A program made the position numbers and the translations under genes. From contig CALDGV010000073.1 in assembly GCA_937941745.1 (NCBI GenBank), positions 1 through 7,614 of the forward strand: a stretch of DNA of 7,614 nt, given 5' to 3'. This document shows, in pieces, positions 1 through 6,216 of the stretch. The notes under the pieces were generated by a model. It searched no databases. It was not told the origin of the DNA and worked only from the letters and a program-made list of their open reading frames with translations. Source of the stretch: an uncultured Prosthecobacter sp. GTDB taxonomy: Bacteria > Verrucomicrobiota > Verrucomicrobiia > Verrucomicrobiales > Verrucomicrobiaceae. How positions within the stretch are numbered: position 1 is the stretch's first letter; each line of letters begins with the position of its first letter.

Positions 1-26
1 CTGAGTCCGCTATCGAACCTCAAACG

Positions 27-57
27 AGAACCACGCCGTAAGGCGTGGTTCTTTATT
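27..57 (+). terminator. Rho-independent terminator of an upstream gene outside the window
   Basis: An 11-bp perfect stem (27-37 pairing with 42-52) closes a GTAA tetraloop and is followed by the T-rich run TTATT. This is the classic intrinsic terminator layout. It should end a gene to the left of the window whose coding part is not visible in bases 1-26. Its position means that the downstream prfA gene probably needs its own promoter between about 58 and 173, or depends on read-through. I found no convincing -35/-10 pair in that stretch. Confidence 0.85.
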
Positions 58-173
58 GGTAGCACATGCCAAAGCAGCGTGTTGCTCTGGCGGAAGGCCT
101 AAATCGGGCCTTGCCATCTTTGCCTGTCCGCAGCACTGACATGCAGTCAGCCAGCTTGGCTCATCATTTTTAC

Positions 174-1250
174 ATGGATTACAGCCCTATCATTGTCGCC
201 AAACGTGCCCGTTTTCAGCTGCTTGAGGATTTGATGGGGCAGCCGGGCTTTTTTGACGATCCCAAGAAAGCCGGTGAACTGACGCGTGAACATCGCCACC
301 TGGACGGGCTGCTGAAGAACTGGGATTCATACCAGAAACAGCTCTCTGAGCTCTCCGAGAGCCGGGAGATGTCCACCTGTGGTGATCCGGAGCTTGAGAG
401 CATGGCGGTGGCGGAGATTCCCCTGGTCGAAAAGCGCGTCCAGGAACTGGAGAAGCTTGTCCAAGTCGCGGTGCTCCCTCCTGATCCCTTGGAGGGGCGC
501 GATGCCTTGGTCGAGGTCAGGGCTGGAACCGGCGGGGACGAGGCCTCCCTTTTTGCCGCTGACCTCGTTCGCATGTATTCCCGCTACGCGGAGAGTGTCG
601 GATGGAGGGTCGAAACCCTGGAATCCAACCCTTCCGACGTGGGCGGCTTCAAGGAAATCGTCATGAAGATCAGCGGGGAGGAGGTGTTCCGCCGGCTGCG
701 CTATGAAAGCGGAGTCCACCGTGTGCAGCGTGTGCCTGCGACTGAGGCCCAGGGACGGATTCATACCTCCACAGCCACTGTGGCAGTGCTCCCGGAAGCT
801 GAGGAAGTCGATTTCGAGCTCAAGAGCGATGAGGTGCGGATCGAGGTCTGCCGTTCTTCGGGTGCGGGAGGGCAGGGGGTGAACACCACCGATTCCGCGG
901 TGCAGGTGATGCACATTCCGACGGGCATCATCGTGCGCTGCCAGGACGGACGAAGCCAGATCAAGAATAAGGAAAAAGCGCTCAACATCCTCCGTTCGCG
1001 GCTGCTTGAAAAGAAGCAGCAGGAGGAGGCGGCCAAGTATTCTGCCCATCGCCGTGACTTGATCGGCAGTGGTGGGCGTGAGGAAAAAATCCGCACCTAC
1101 AACTTCCCGCAAAACCGCGTCACGGATCACCGCATTGACCTCACTTTGTACAACCTCGACAGCTTCATCGATGGAAAGATCGATGACATGCTGGAGAAAC
1201 TGCTCGCGGCTGATCTGGAAGAGCGCCTGGCGGAGGCAGGGCTGCGCTGA
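174..1250 (+). CDS. prfA: Peptide chain release factor 1 (RF1)
   Basis: RF1 recognises UAA and UAG stop codons in the ribosomal A site and triggers hydrolysis of peptidyl-tRNA; it acts in the cytoplasm. The 358-residue product matches the usual RF1 length of about 360. The RF1-type stop-recognition tripeptide PAT is at residues 188-190 (within HRVQRVPATEAQGRIHTS); RF2 would have SPF. The catalytic GGQ is at residues 232-234, followed by GVNTTDSAV. Also conserved are EVRAGTGGDEASLF (about 114-127) and RTYNFPQNRVTDHR (307-320). The reading frame is open back to an ATG at 66, with another ATG at 141. I chose 174 because MDYSPIIVAK aligns with the E. coli RF1 start MKPSIVAK, and because the 36 extra residues look unlike the family and would begin only nine bases after the terminator. 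None of the three ATGs has a good Shine-Dalgarno sequence, so the exact start is less certain than the identity. prmC follows after nine bases. Confidence 0.95.
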   Translation: MDYSPIIVAKRARFQLLEDLMGQPGFFDDPKKAGELTREHRHLDGLLKNWDSYQKQLSELSESREMSTCGDPELESMAVAEIPLVEKRVQELEKLVQVAVLPPDPLEGRDALVEVRAGTGGDEASLFAADLVRMYSRYAESVGWRVETLESNPSDVGGFKEIVMKISGEEVFRRLRYESGVHRVQRVPATEAQGRIHTSTATVAVLPEAEEVDFELKSDEVRIEVCRSSGAGGQGVNTTDSAVQVMHIPTGIIVRCQDGRSQIKNKEKALNILRSRLLEKKQQEEAAKYSAHRRDLIGSGGREEKIRTYNFPQNRVTDHRIDLTLYNLDSFIDGKIDDMLEKLLAADLEERLAEAGLR

Positions 1251-1259
1251 TCTCACGGC

Positions 1260-2117
1260 ATGAAAACGCTTCTGGAAGTGCTGACCGCTGGCGCAGGCTA
1301 TCTGCAAAAGCAGGGGGTGGATGAGGCCCGGCTGAACATGGAACATCTGCTGGCCCATGTGCTCGGATGCCGCCGCCTCGATTTGTACCTCCGCTTTTCC
1401 GAGCAGATGCACGAGGCTGACCTGGCGTCTTTGCGCGACCTGACCCGCCGCCGTGCCGAGGGCGTTCCGCTTCAGCATCTGCTGGGCACGGTGGATTTCC
1501 TGGGCCATGAATTGATCAGTGATCACCGAGCCCTGATTCCACGTCCTGAGACGGAGCATCTGGTGGACTGGATGCTGCGTGAAGTATCCTCCGGACGATG
1601 GAGCCGGCCTGCTTCGGTGCTCGACATGGCCACCGGTTCGGGATGCATCGGGCTGACTCTCGCCGCAGCGTGGCGCGACTCACGTATCAAGCTCGCCGAT
1701 GTTTCTGAGGATGCCCTCGACCTGGCGCGGCTCAATGCCTCCCGTCTCGGGCTGGATCAAGTGCAGCTGGTCCGGAGCGACCTGTTTGAAAAGGTTCCAG
1801 GATGCTTTGACCTCATCGTGAGCAACCTGCCTTACATTCCATCGGCTGAGATCGCGACGCTTTCCCGGGAGGTGCGCAAGGATCCAGTCCTGGCCCTGGA
1901 TGGCGGTCCAGACGGCATGGAAATCATCCGCCGTTTTCTGAAGGATGCTCCGGTGCACCTGAATCCCGGCGGGCGAATCGTTCTTGAGGTGGGGCATGAC
2001 CAAGGGAGCACGGTCGCCGGCTTCGCTGAAGCGTCTGGTTTCAAGGAGGCACACCTGCTGGCGGATCTGGCCGGCATCGAGCGCTTTGTGATCGCCCGTT
2101 ACGAGCCGGCCAGCTAG
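1260..2117 (+). CDS. prmC: Peptide chain release factor N5-glutamine methyltransferase
   Basis: PrmC (HemK) uses S-adenosylmethionine to N5-methylate the glutamine of the GGQ motif in RF1 and RF2, which raises termination efficiency. The 285-residue product has the usual two-part layout. A helical N-terminal substrate-binding domain covers about residues 1-80. It is followed by LIPRPETEHLVD (92-103) and a Rossmann-type methyltransferase domain with the SAM-binding loop VLDMATGSGCIGL (120-132). The catalytic motif is NLPYIP at 189-194. Most family members have NPPY here, so the first proline is replaced by leucine (codon CTG at 1827-1829). The rest of the domain looks intact, including LALDGGPDGM (211-220) and GGRIVLEVGHDQG (237-249). 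The gene starts nine bases after the prfA stop, with only a weak Shine-Dalgarno sequence, which suggests translational coupling. prfA-prmC adjacency is common in bacteria and supports the assignment. Confidence 0.95.
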   Translation: MKTLLEVLTAGAGYLQKQGVDEARLNMEHLLAHVLGCRRLDLYLRFSEQMHEADLASLRDLTRRRAEGVPLQHLLGTVDFLGHELISDHRALIPRPETEHLVDWMLREVSSGRWSRPASVLDMATGSGCIGLTLAAAWRDSRIKLADVSEDALDLARLNASRLGLDQVQLVRSDLFEKVPGCFDLIVSNLPYIPSAEIATLSREVRKDPVLALDGGPDGMEIIRRFLKDAPVHLNPGGRIVLEVGHDQGSTVAGFAEASGFKEAHLLADLAGIERFVIARYEPAS

Positions 2118-2125
2118 CAGGCCGG
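2106..2125 (+). other. GC-rich hairpin across the prmC stop codon
   Basis: CCGGCC (2106-2111) pairs perfectly with GGCCGG (2120-2125) around an eight-base loop that contains the prmC TAG stop (2115-2117). No T-run follows, so it does not look like a standard intrinsic terminator. It ends ten bases before the Shine-Dalgarno sequence of the next gene. It could slow polymerase, stabilise a processed 3' end or be chance in GC-rich DNA; the pairing is seen, any function is inferred. Confidence 0.4.
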
Positions 2126-2135
2126 AGTCCTGAGC

Positions 2136-2143
2136 AAGAGGAG
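2136..2143 (+). promoter_or_regulatory. Shine-Dalgarno sequence of the DUF72 gene
   Basis: AAGAGGAG lies six bases before the ATG at 2150. It is the clearest ribosome-binding site of the three left-hand genes and fixes the start of the DUF72 protein. It suggests translation independent of prmC. Confidence 0.7.
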
Positions 2144-2149
2144 CCGCAG

Positions 2150-3136
2150 ATGCTTCAGCCCTCCACGTTCCCTCTGCATGAACTTCGGCAGGCCCTGGTC
2201 TCGCTTGCGGAGCGTGATGTGCTGGTTGGTACCTCGTCATGGAAGTATCCGGGATGGACCGGCCTGCTTTACGATGAGCAGCGCTACCTGCATCGCGGCA
2301 AGTTCGCCGAGAGCCGTTTCGAGCGTGACTGCCTGGAGGAGTATGCGCAGGTCTTCCGCACCGTCTGTGTGGATGCCGGCTACTACAAGTTCCCCTCGCC
2401 GGAATACATCAGCCGCCTTTGCGCCCAGGTGCCTGAGGGGTTCCTCTTCTCCTTCAAGGTCACGGACGAGATCACCGCGCGCACCTTTCCGAATCTGCCG
2501 CGTCATGGCAGCCGAGCCGGGCAGCGCAACCCGCGCTTCCTGGATGCCGAGCTGTTTCGCGCGGCCTTTCTCTCGTCCTGCGAGCGCCATCGTGAAAAGA
2601 TCGGCCTGCTCATCTTTGAGTTCAGCCACTTTCATCCCCGCGATTTCGGTCGTGGCCGGGAATTTGTCGAACTGCTGGACGCATTTCTGAGCCAGCTGCC
2701 GCGCGGCTGGCAGTATGGAGTCGAGGTGAGAAACCGATCCCTGCTGAATCCAGACTATTTTCAGATGCTGGCAGGTCATGGAGTCGCTCATGTGATGAAC
2801 AACTGGACGCACATGCCGCCAGTCGCTGAGCAGTGGCAGCTGCCGGGAGTCGTCACCGCAGAGGATTTCACCGCCGCCCGCTTCCTGCTCAAGCCAGGCC
2901 GCACCTTTGAGCAGGCTGTCCAAGCCTTCAGCCCCTACACCATGACCCGGGAGGTCAATGAGGAGGCGCGTGAGGCTGCGGCGGCCATCATCCGGATGAG
3001 GGCCGAGGCCCATGCCAAGGCCAGGACCAGGCCTACCTATCTGTTTTTCAACAACCGGCTTGAGGGGAACTCCCTCTGGACGATTCTCGCCATCCTGTCG
3101 CGGCTGAAAGAAACGTCTCTGGCTAGGGGTGAGTGA
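2150..3136 (+). CDS. DUF72 (YecE-family) domain-containing protein
   Basis: The 328-residue product belongs to the DUF72/YecE family, whose solved members are TIM-barrel proteins; their biochemical role is not established. Family signatures run in order: VLVGTSSWKYPGW (24-36), FRTVCVDAGYYKFPS (69-83), FLFSFKVTDEIT (98-109), WQYGVEVRNRSLLN (187-200) and, near the C-terminus, YLFFNNRLEGNS (297-308), matching the usual FNN...GN ending. It is somewhat longer than many family members; part of the excess is a short N-terminal lead of about 23 residues and an insertion around residues 108-148. There is no signal peptide or membrane segment, so it should be cytoplasmic. It follows prmC by 32 bases in the same direction and may be its operon partner, though it has its own good ribosome-binding site. 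Its last 14 bases overlap the 3' end of the convergent gene. Confidence 0.9.
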   Translation: MLQPSTFPLHELRQALVSLAERDVLVGTSSWKYPGWTGLLYDEQRYLHRGKFAESRFERDCLEEYAQVFRTVCVDAGYYKFPSPEYISRLCAQVPEGFLFSFKVTDEITARTFPNLPRHGSRAGQRNPRFLDAELFRAAFLSSCERHREKIGLLIFEFSHFHPRDFGRGREFVELLDAFLSQLPRGWQYGVEVRNRSLLNPDYFQMLAGHGVAHVMNNWTHMPPVAEQWQLPGVVTAEDFTAARFLLKPGRTFEQAVQAFSPYTMTREVNEEAREAAAAIIRMRAEAHAKARTRPTYLFFNNRLEGNSLWTILAILSRLKETSLARGE

Positions 3137-6059
3137 TGGCTTCGTCGAGGTTCAGCACAGCGCGGCAGATGGAGGTCCAAAGCACTTCGTCTGTGAGCTT
3201 CTGGCTGCGCTGCTTTTGAAGGTAGGCCTGCAGCATCGCCACCTCGTCGGCAGAGGGTGGTCGTGTCACGCACCGGCGGAAAAGGTTGTTCAGACGGCTG
3301 GTCTCATCCTGGGATTCTGAGATCACTTGCCTGGCCATCGCTTGTGCGGCTTCCATGAACATCTGATCATTCAGCAGGGTGAGGGCCTGGAGGGGGCTGT
3401 TGGAGACATCACGCCTGGCCAGACAGGCTTCTCCCGTGGGGGCGTCGAAGGTGGTGGCCATGGCAAAGGGGGCGGTGCGTTTGATGAAGGTGTACAGGCT
3501 GCGCCGGTAGCGGTCCTCGCCTTCGCTGGTCTTCCATTCGACCTTTCCATACGTGCCTTCCGTGGTGACGCTGGCTGGTTGCGGTGGATAGACGCCTGGA
3601 CCACCCATCTTGAGAGACAGCACGCCCGCCGCCTTGAGGGCTGCATCTCGGATGACTTCCGCATCCAGGCGGAAGCGTGCACCTCGGGCCAGCAGGACAT
3701 TTTCCGGGTCCTTCTGGGTCAGCTCAGGCGTGCTGCGGCTGCTTTGTTTGTAGGTGGCGCTGGTGACGATGAGCCGGTGCAGCTTCTTCATGCTCCAGCC
3801 GTCTTTCACGAACTGCACGGCCAGCCAGTCGAGCAGTTCGGGATGACTTGGGGCCTCGCTTTGGTAGCCGAAGTCCTCCAGGCTCTTTACGAGACCGCGG
3901 CCAAAGAAGGCCTGCCACTGGCGGTTCACCGTCACGCGGGCAGTCAGCGGATTTTCAGGGCTGAAAAGCCATTGGGCGAAGGTGAGGCGGTTCGCGGGCG
4001 CCCCCTTCGGCAGCGAGGGCAGGAAGGCGGGCACGGCGGGCGGCACGGTTTCCTTCGGCTGAAGGTATTCACCACGATGATAACGGCTCGTGGCACGTGG
4101 GTTGGAGGCGGGGCGTTCCTTCAGTGCCAGGGTGGGCTGACCGCGTGGCAGGCTGCGCCGTGCTGCAAGCAGAGGTGCAGCGGCCTGCTTCATCTCCGGT
4201 GCGGTTTCGAGGAACCGCTGCTTCAGCAGGTCTCGTTTGGTCAGGTCCGCTGCAGCCAGGGCGTTTTCCACTTCCAAGGGATGACCGGTAGCCGTTGCCT
4301 GGCTGCTGGTGGTCACGGAAAGCCGGAAATGCCCGAGCGGGCAGGCGAAATGCTTTTCAAAGAGCATTTTCAGGTCAAAGCCGTTCGTGAGATCGATCGG
4401 CTTCTCGAAGTGAAACACTGCCGTGTGATGCTGGCCGTAACCACCGAGCACCTGCCAGCCGCTGCTCATCTCGGCATCGAGCGCTGCGGAGGCGTTGTTC
4501 GTCTTCCGTACCTTTGCTCCCTTTCTGTTGGCAGGAGCCGCATCGCTGATGCGGTCCTCTTCGGCATCGTTGGTTGCCTCCGCGCGGGAGATCTTCACGC
4601 GCTGGCCGTTTTGGAAGGCCTGCAATTCACTGAGAAAGAAACCTCCCAGCGGACCTTCGTAGTAGGTGAGGCCTGGGCCGTCGTTGGGCAGGCTCGGGTG
4701 GCTGGCGACCTCGAGTTTGACCGCTGTGACGCCTTGGATCGGCGCTTTGAAGCTCAGGTCATAGACATCGCTCTTGGAAATGTCACCGCTGCCAAGGATG
4801 AAGCCGTCAGGCTGAAGCTCCAGGTGCGGCATGGAGGTCTTCATGGCTGTGGGACGGATGATCTGCCACTGCGCCGCCTGCTTGGATTCAGCGGCCATCC
4901 AGGTCTCCAGGCCCATTTCCAGTGCGGCTTCACCGCCAGGGTATTTCCGGGGCAGGTCTGCCTCCAGTTGCTTGATCTTGGCAGCGTGGGCTTTCTGCTG
5001 AGCCTCGATTTCCGGTGTGGGGATGTGGTAGGTGGGCTCGTCGGCATTGTTCAGCAACGCCAGGACACTGTAAAAGTCCGTGTGCAGGATCGGGTCATAC
5101 TTGTGGGTATGGCACTGGGCGCAGTTCATGGTGAGGCCCATCCAGGCGGTGCCGGTGACGCCGACACGGTCCACCATGGCATAGAAGCGGTATTCATTGG
5201 GGTCGATGCCGCCCTCCTCGTTGAGCATCGTGTTGCGGTGGAAGCCGGTGGCGATGATGTCCTCCGGCGTGGCGTTGGGCAGCATGTCCCCGGCGAGCTG
5301 CCGGATGCTGAACTGGTCGAATGGCATGTCGTCATTCAGCGCCTTCACCACCCAGTCGCGATACGGCCAGATCTGGCGCGGGCGGTCCTTCTCGAAGCCG
5401 TTGGTGTCTGCATAACGTGCGAGGTCCAGCCAGCGGCGCGCCCAGCGTTCACCATACTGCTTGGAGGCGAGCAGGGAATCGACGAGCTTCTCATAGGCGT
5501 CCGCTGACTTGTCCTGGGCGAAGGCATCCGCCTCAGCAGGCGTGGGCGGCAGGCCGATGAGATCCAGGTACACCCGGCGCACCAGGGTGTAGGCATCCGC
5601 TTCTGGTGAAGGTTTCAGCCCCTCCTGGGCCAGTCGTTCGCGGATGAAGTGATCAATGCCGGCCTTTGGATCCTTCGAGGGCTGTGGCGGTGAATAGGCC
5701 CAGTGCGCTTCGTATTTAGCACCTTCGGCGATCCATTGTTTGAGGATGCTCTTCTCCTTGTCGGAGAGCACTTTCTTCGTGTGTGGAGGTGGCATGACCT
5801 CGTCCTCGTCGGTGGAGAGGATGCGTTTCACGACCTCGCTGGCGTCCGGCTTGCCGGGGACGATGGCGACCTCGCCGGATTTGCCCGCACCGTAGGCGGA
5901 GGCCTGCAAGTCGAGGCGCAGCTTGCCCTTGCGCCCATGGTCGTCCATGCCGTGGCAGGTGAAGCACTGCTGCGCGAGCACGGGGCGCACATCGCGGTTG
6001 AAGTCGAGCGCGTGAAGGAGTCCTGGAGCCAGGAGGAGAAGCAGAGCGGGCTGTTTCAT
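3123..6059 (-). CDS. Secreted PSCyt1/DUF1549/DUF1553 (PSD1) protein, probable c-type cytochrome
   Basis: This 978-residue protein begins with a signal peptide (MKQPALLLLLAPGLLHA, 1-17), so it should be exported. A planctomycete-type cytochrome c domain (PSCyt1) follows, with a CFTCH haem-binding motif at 32-36 and a possible distal Met ligand in MPPP (89-92). DUF1549 spans about 130-340 and contains a second CxxCH, CAQCHTHKYDP, at 313-323. The middle (about 420-600) is a beta-rich-looking region with HPSLPNDGPGL (454-464), as seen in this family. DUF1553 covers about 690-955, with LTARVTVNRQWQAFFGRGL (705-723) and RRDVSNSPLQALTLLND (882-898). The family is abundant in Planctomycetota and Verrucomicrobiota; its function is unproven, with roles proposed in electron transfer and polysaccharide or sulfated-glycan metabolism. 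The frame stays open upstream to an ATG at 6254, but the start at 6059 has both a signal peptide and a strong Shine-Dalgarno sequence. No DUF1501 gene, the usual downstream partner, follows it here. Confidence 0.93.
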   Translation of the reverse strand: MKQPALLLLLAPGLLHALDFNRDVRPVLAQQCFTCHGMDDHGRKGKLRLDLQASAYGAGKSGEVAIVPGKPDASEVVKRILSTDEDEVMPPPHTKKVLSDKEKSILKQWIAEGAKYEAHWAYSPPQPSKDPKAGIDHFIRERLAQEGLKPSPEADAYTLVRRVYLDLIGLPPTPAEADAFAQDKSADAYEKLVDSLLASKQYGERWARRWLDLARYADTNGFEKDRPRQIWPYRDWVVKALNDDMPFDQFSIRQLAGDMLPNATPEDIIATGFHRNTMLNEEGGIDPNEYRFYAMVDRVGVTGTAWMGLTMNCAQCHTHKYDPILHTDFYSVLALLNNADEPTYHIPTPEIEAQQKAHAAKIKQLEADLPRKYPGGEAALEMGLETWMAAESKQAAQWQIIRPTAMKTSMPHLELQPDGFILGSGDISKSDVYDLSFKAPIQGVTAVKLEVASHPSLPNDGPGLTYYEGPLGGFFLSELQAFQNGQRVKISRAEATNDAEEDRISDAAPANRKGAKVRKTNNASAALDAEMSSGWQVLGGYGQHHTAVFHFEKPIDLTNGFDLKMLFEKHFACPLGHFRLSVTTSSQATATGHPLEVENALAAADLTKRDLLKQRFLETAPEMKQAAAPLLAARRSLPRGQPTLALKERPASNPRATSRYHRGEYLQPKETVPPAVPAFLPSLPKGAPANRLTFAQWLFSPENPLTARVTVNRQWQAFFGRGLVKSLEDFGYQSEAPSHPELLDWLAVQFVKDGWSMKKLHRLIVTSATYKQSSRSTPELTQKDPENVLLARGARFRLDAEVIRDAALKAAGVLSLKMGGPGVYPPQPASVTTEGTYGKVEWKTSEGEDRYRRSLYTFIKRTAPFAMATTFDAPTGEACLARRDVSNSPLQALTLLNDQMFMEAAQAMARQVISESQDETSRLNNLFRRCVTRPPSADEVAMLQAYLQKQRSQKLTDEVLWTSICRAVLNLDEAITHP

Positions 6060-6063
6060 GAAA

Positions 6064-6071
6064 ATCACCTC
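6064..6071 (-). promoter_or_regulatory. Shine-Dalgarno sequence of the PSD1 gene
   Basis: Read on the minus strand, GAGGTGAT is an eight-base match to the anti-Shine-Dalgarno complement AAGGAGGTGATC. It lies just upstream of the ATG at 6059, four bases away from its 3' end. It decides the start codon against the open upstream extension to 6254. Confidence 0.8.
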
Positions 6072-6083
6072 TTCTGAACGGTC

Positions 6084-6098
6084 GGAAACCCGGCTTCC
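6084..6098. repeat. Imperfect 15-base palindrome, candidate operator
   Basis: GGAAACCCGGCTTCC is symmetric about base 6091, with six of seven pairs complementary (the mismatch is 6088/6094). It sits 25-39 bases upstream of the PSD1 start codon, a plausible place for a regulator to overlap the promoter or 5' leader. A palindrome of this quality can arise by chance, so operator function is only a suggestion. Confidence 0.25.
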
Positions 6099-6206
6099 AG
6101 ACGGCAAAAATGGCAAAGACTGAGCGTGGAATGGCGGGCCGGGGTGTGACGAAGATACCTGCTTCAGGCATCCGCAGCCGGAAGAGGCCGATGCGGTGGT
6201 CCGTTT

Positions 6207-6211
6207 GAAGG
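6207..6211 (+). promoter_or_regulatory. Probable Shine-Dalgarno sequence of the esterase gene
   Basis: GAAGG lies five bases before the ATG at 6217. It is only a partial match, but together with the signal peptide that follows it supports this start. Confidence 0.5.
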
Positions 6212-6216
6212 TTGCT

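Larger units (their letters stand above)
6060..6216. promoter_or_regulatory. Divergent intergenic region between the PSD1 and esterase genes
   Basis: This 157-base gap must hold the promoters for two genes read outward. I could not find a convincing sigma-70 -35/-10 pair in either direction. Visible elements are the PSD1 ribosome-binding site, a 15-base imperfect palindrome at 6084-6098, a direct repeat GGCAAA at 6103-6108 and 6112-6117 (nine-base period), and small inverted repeats (for example GCATC 6168-6172 with GATGC 6190-6194) in the leader of the esterase. A shared regulator is possible but not shown. Confidence 0.55.

Noticed and set aside
1..26. Possible 3' end of an upstream gene or RNA
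   Set aside because: Only 26 bases precede the terminator. They show no tRNA-like end, and too little coding sequence is visible to assign a product.
327..1559. A 410-codon minus-strand open frame across prfA and prmC
   Set aside because: prfA and prmC are in the same codon register with each other and with this antisense frame, so the same rare-codon effect explains it. The plus strand encodes unmistakable RF1 and PrmC.
2237..3013. A 258-codon minus-strand open frame inside the DUF72 gene
   Set aside because: It has no recognisable motif and lies fully within a gene whose conserved DUF72 signatures span its whole length.
3327..5507. A 726-codon open frame on the plus strand opposite the PSD1 gene
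   Set aside because: It is in codon register with the PSD1 gene, so it can stop only where that gene uses TTA, CTA or TCA, codons that GC-rich genomes avoid. Its protein has no recognisable family, while the minus strand encodes clear domains.
6084..6098. The palindrome as an intrinsic terminator
   Set aside because: The stem is short and mismatched and no T-run follows on either strand. It also lies in a divergent region where no gene ends.
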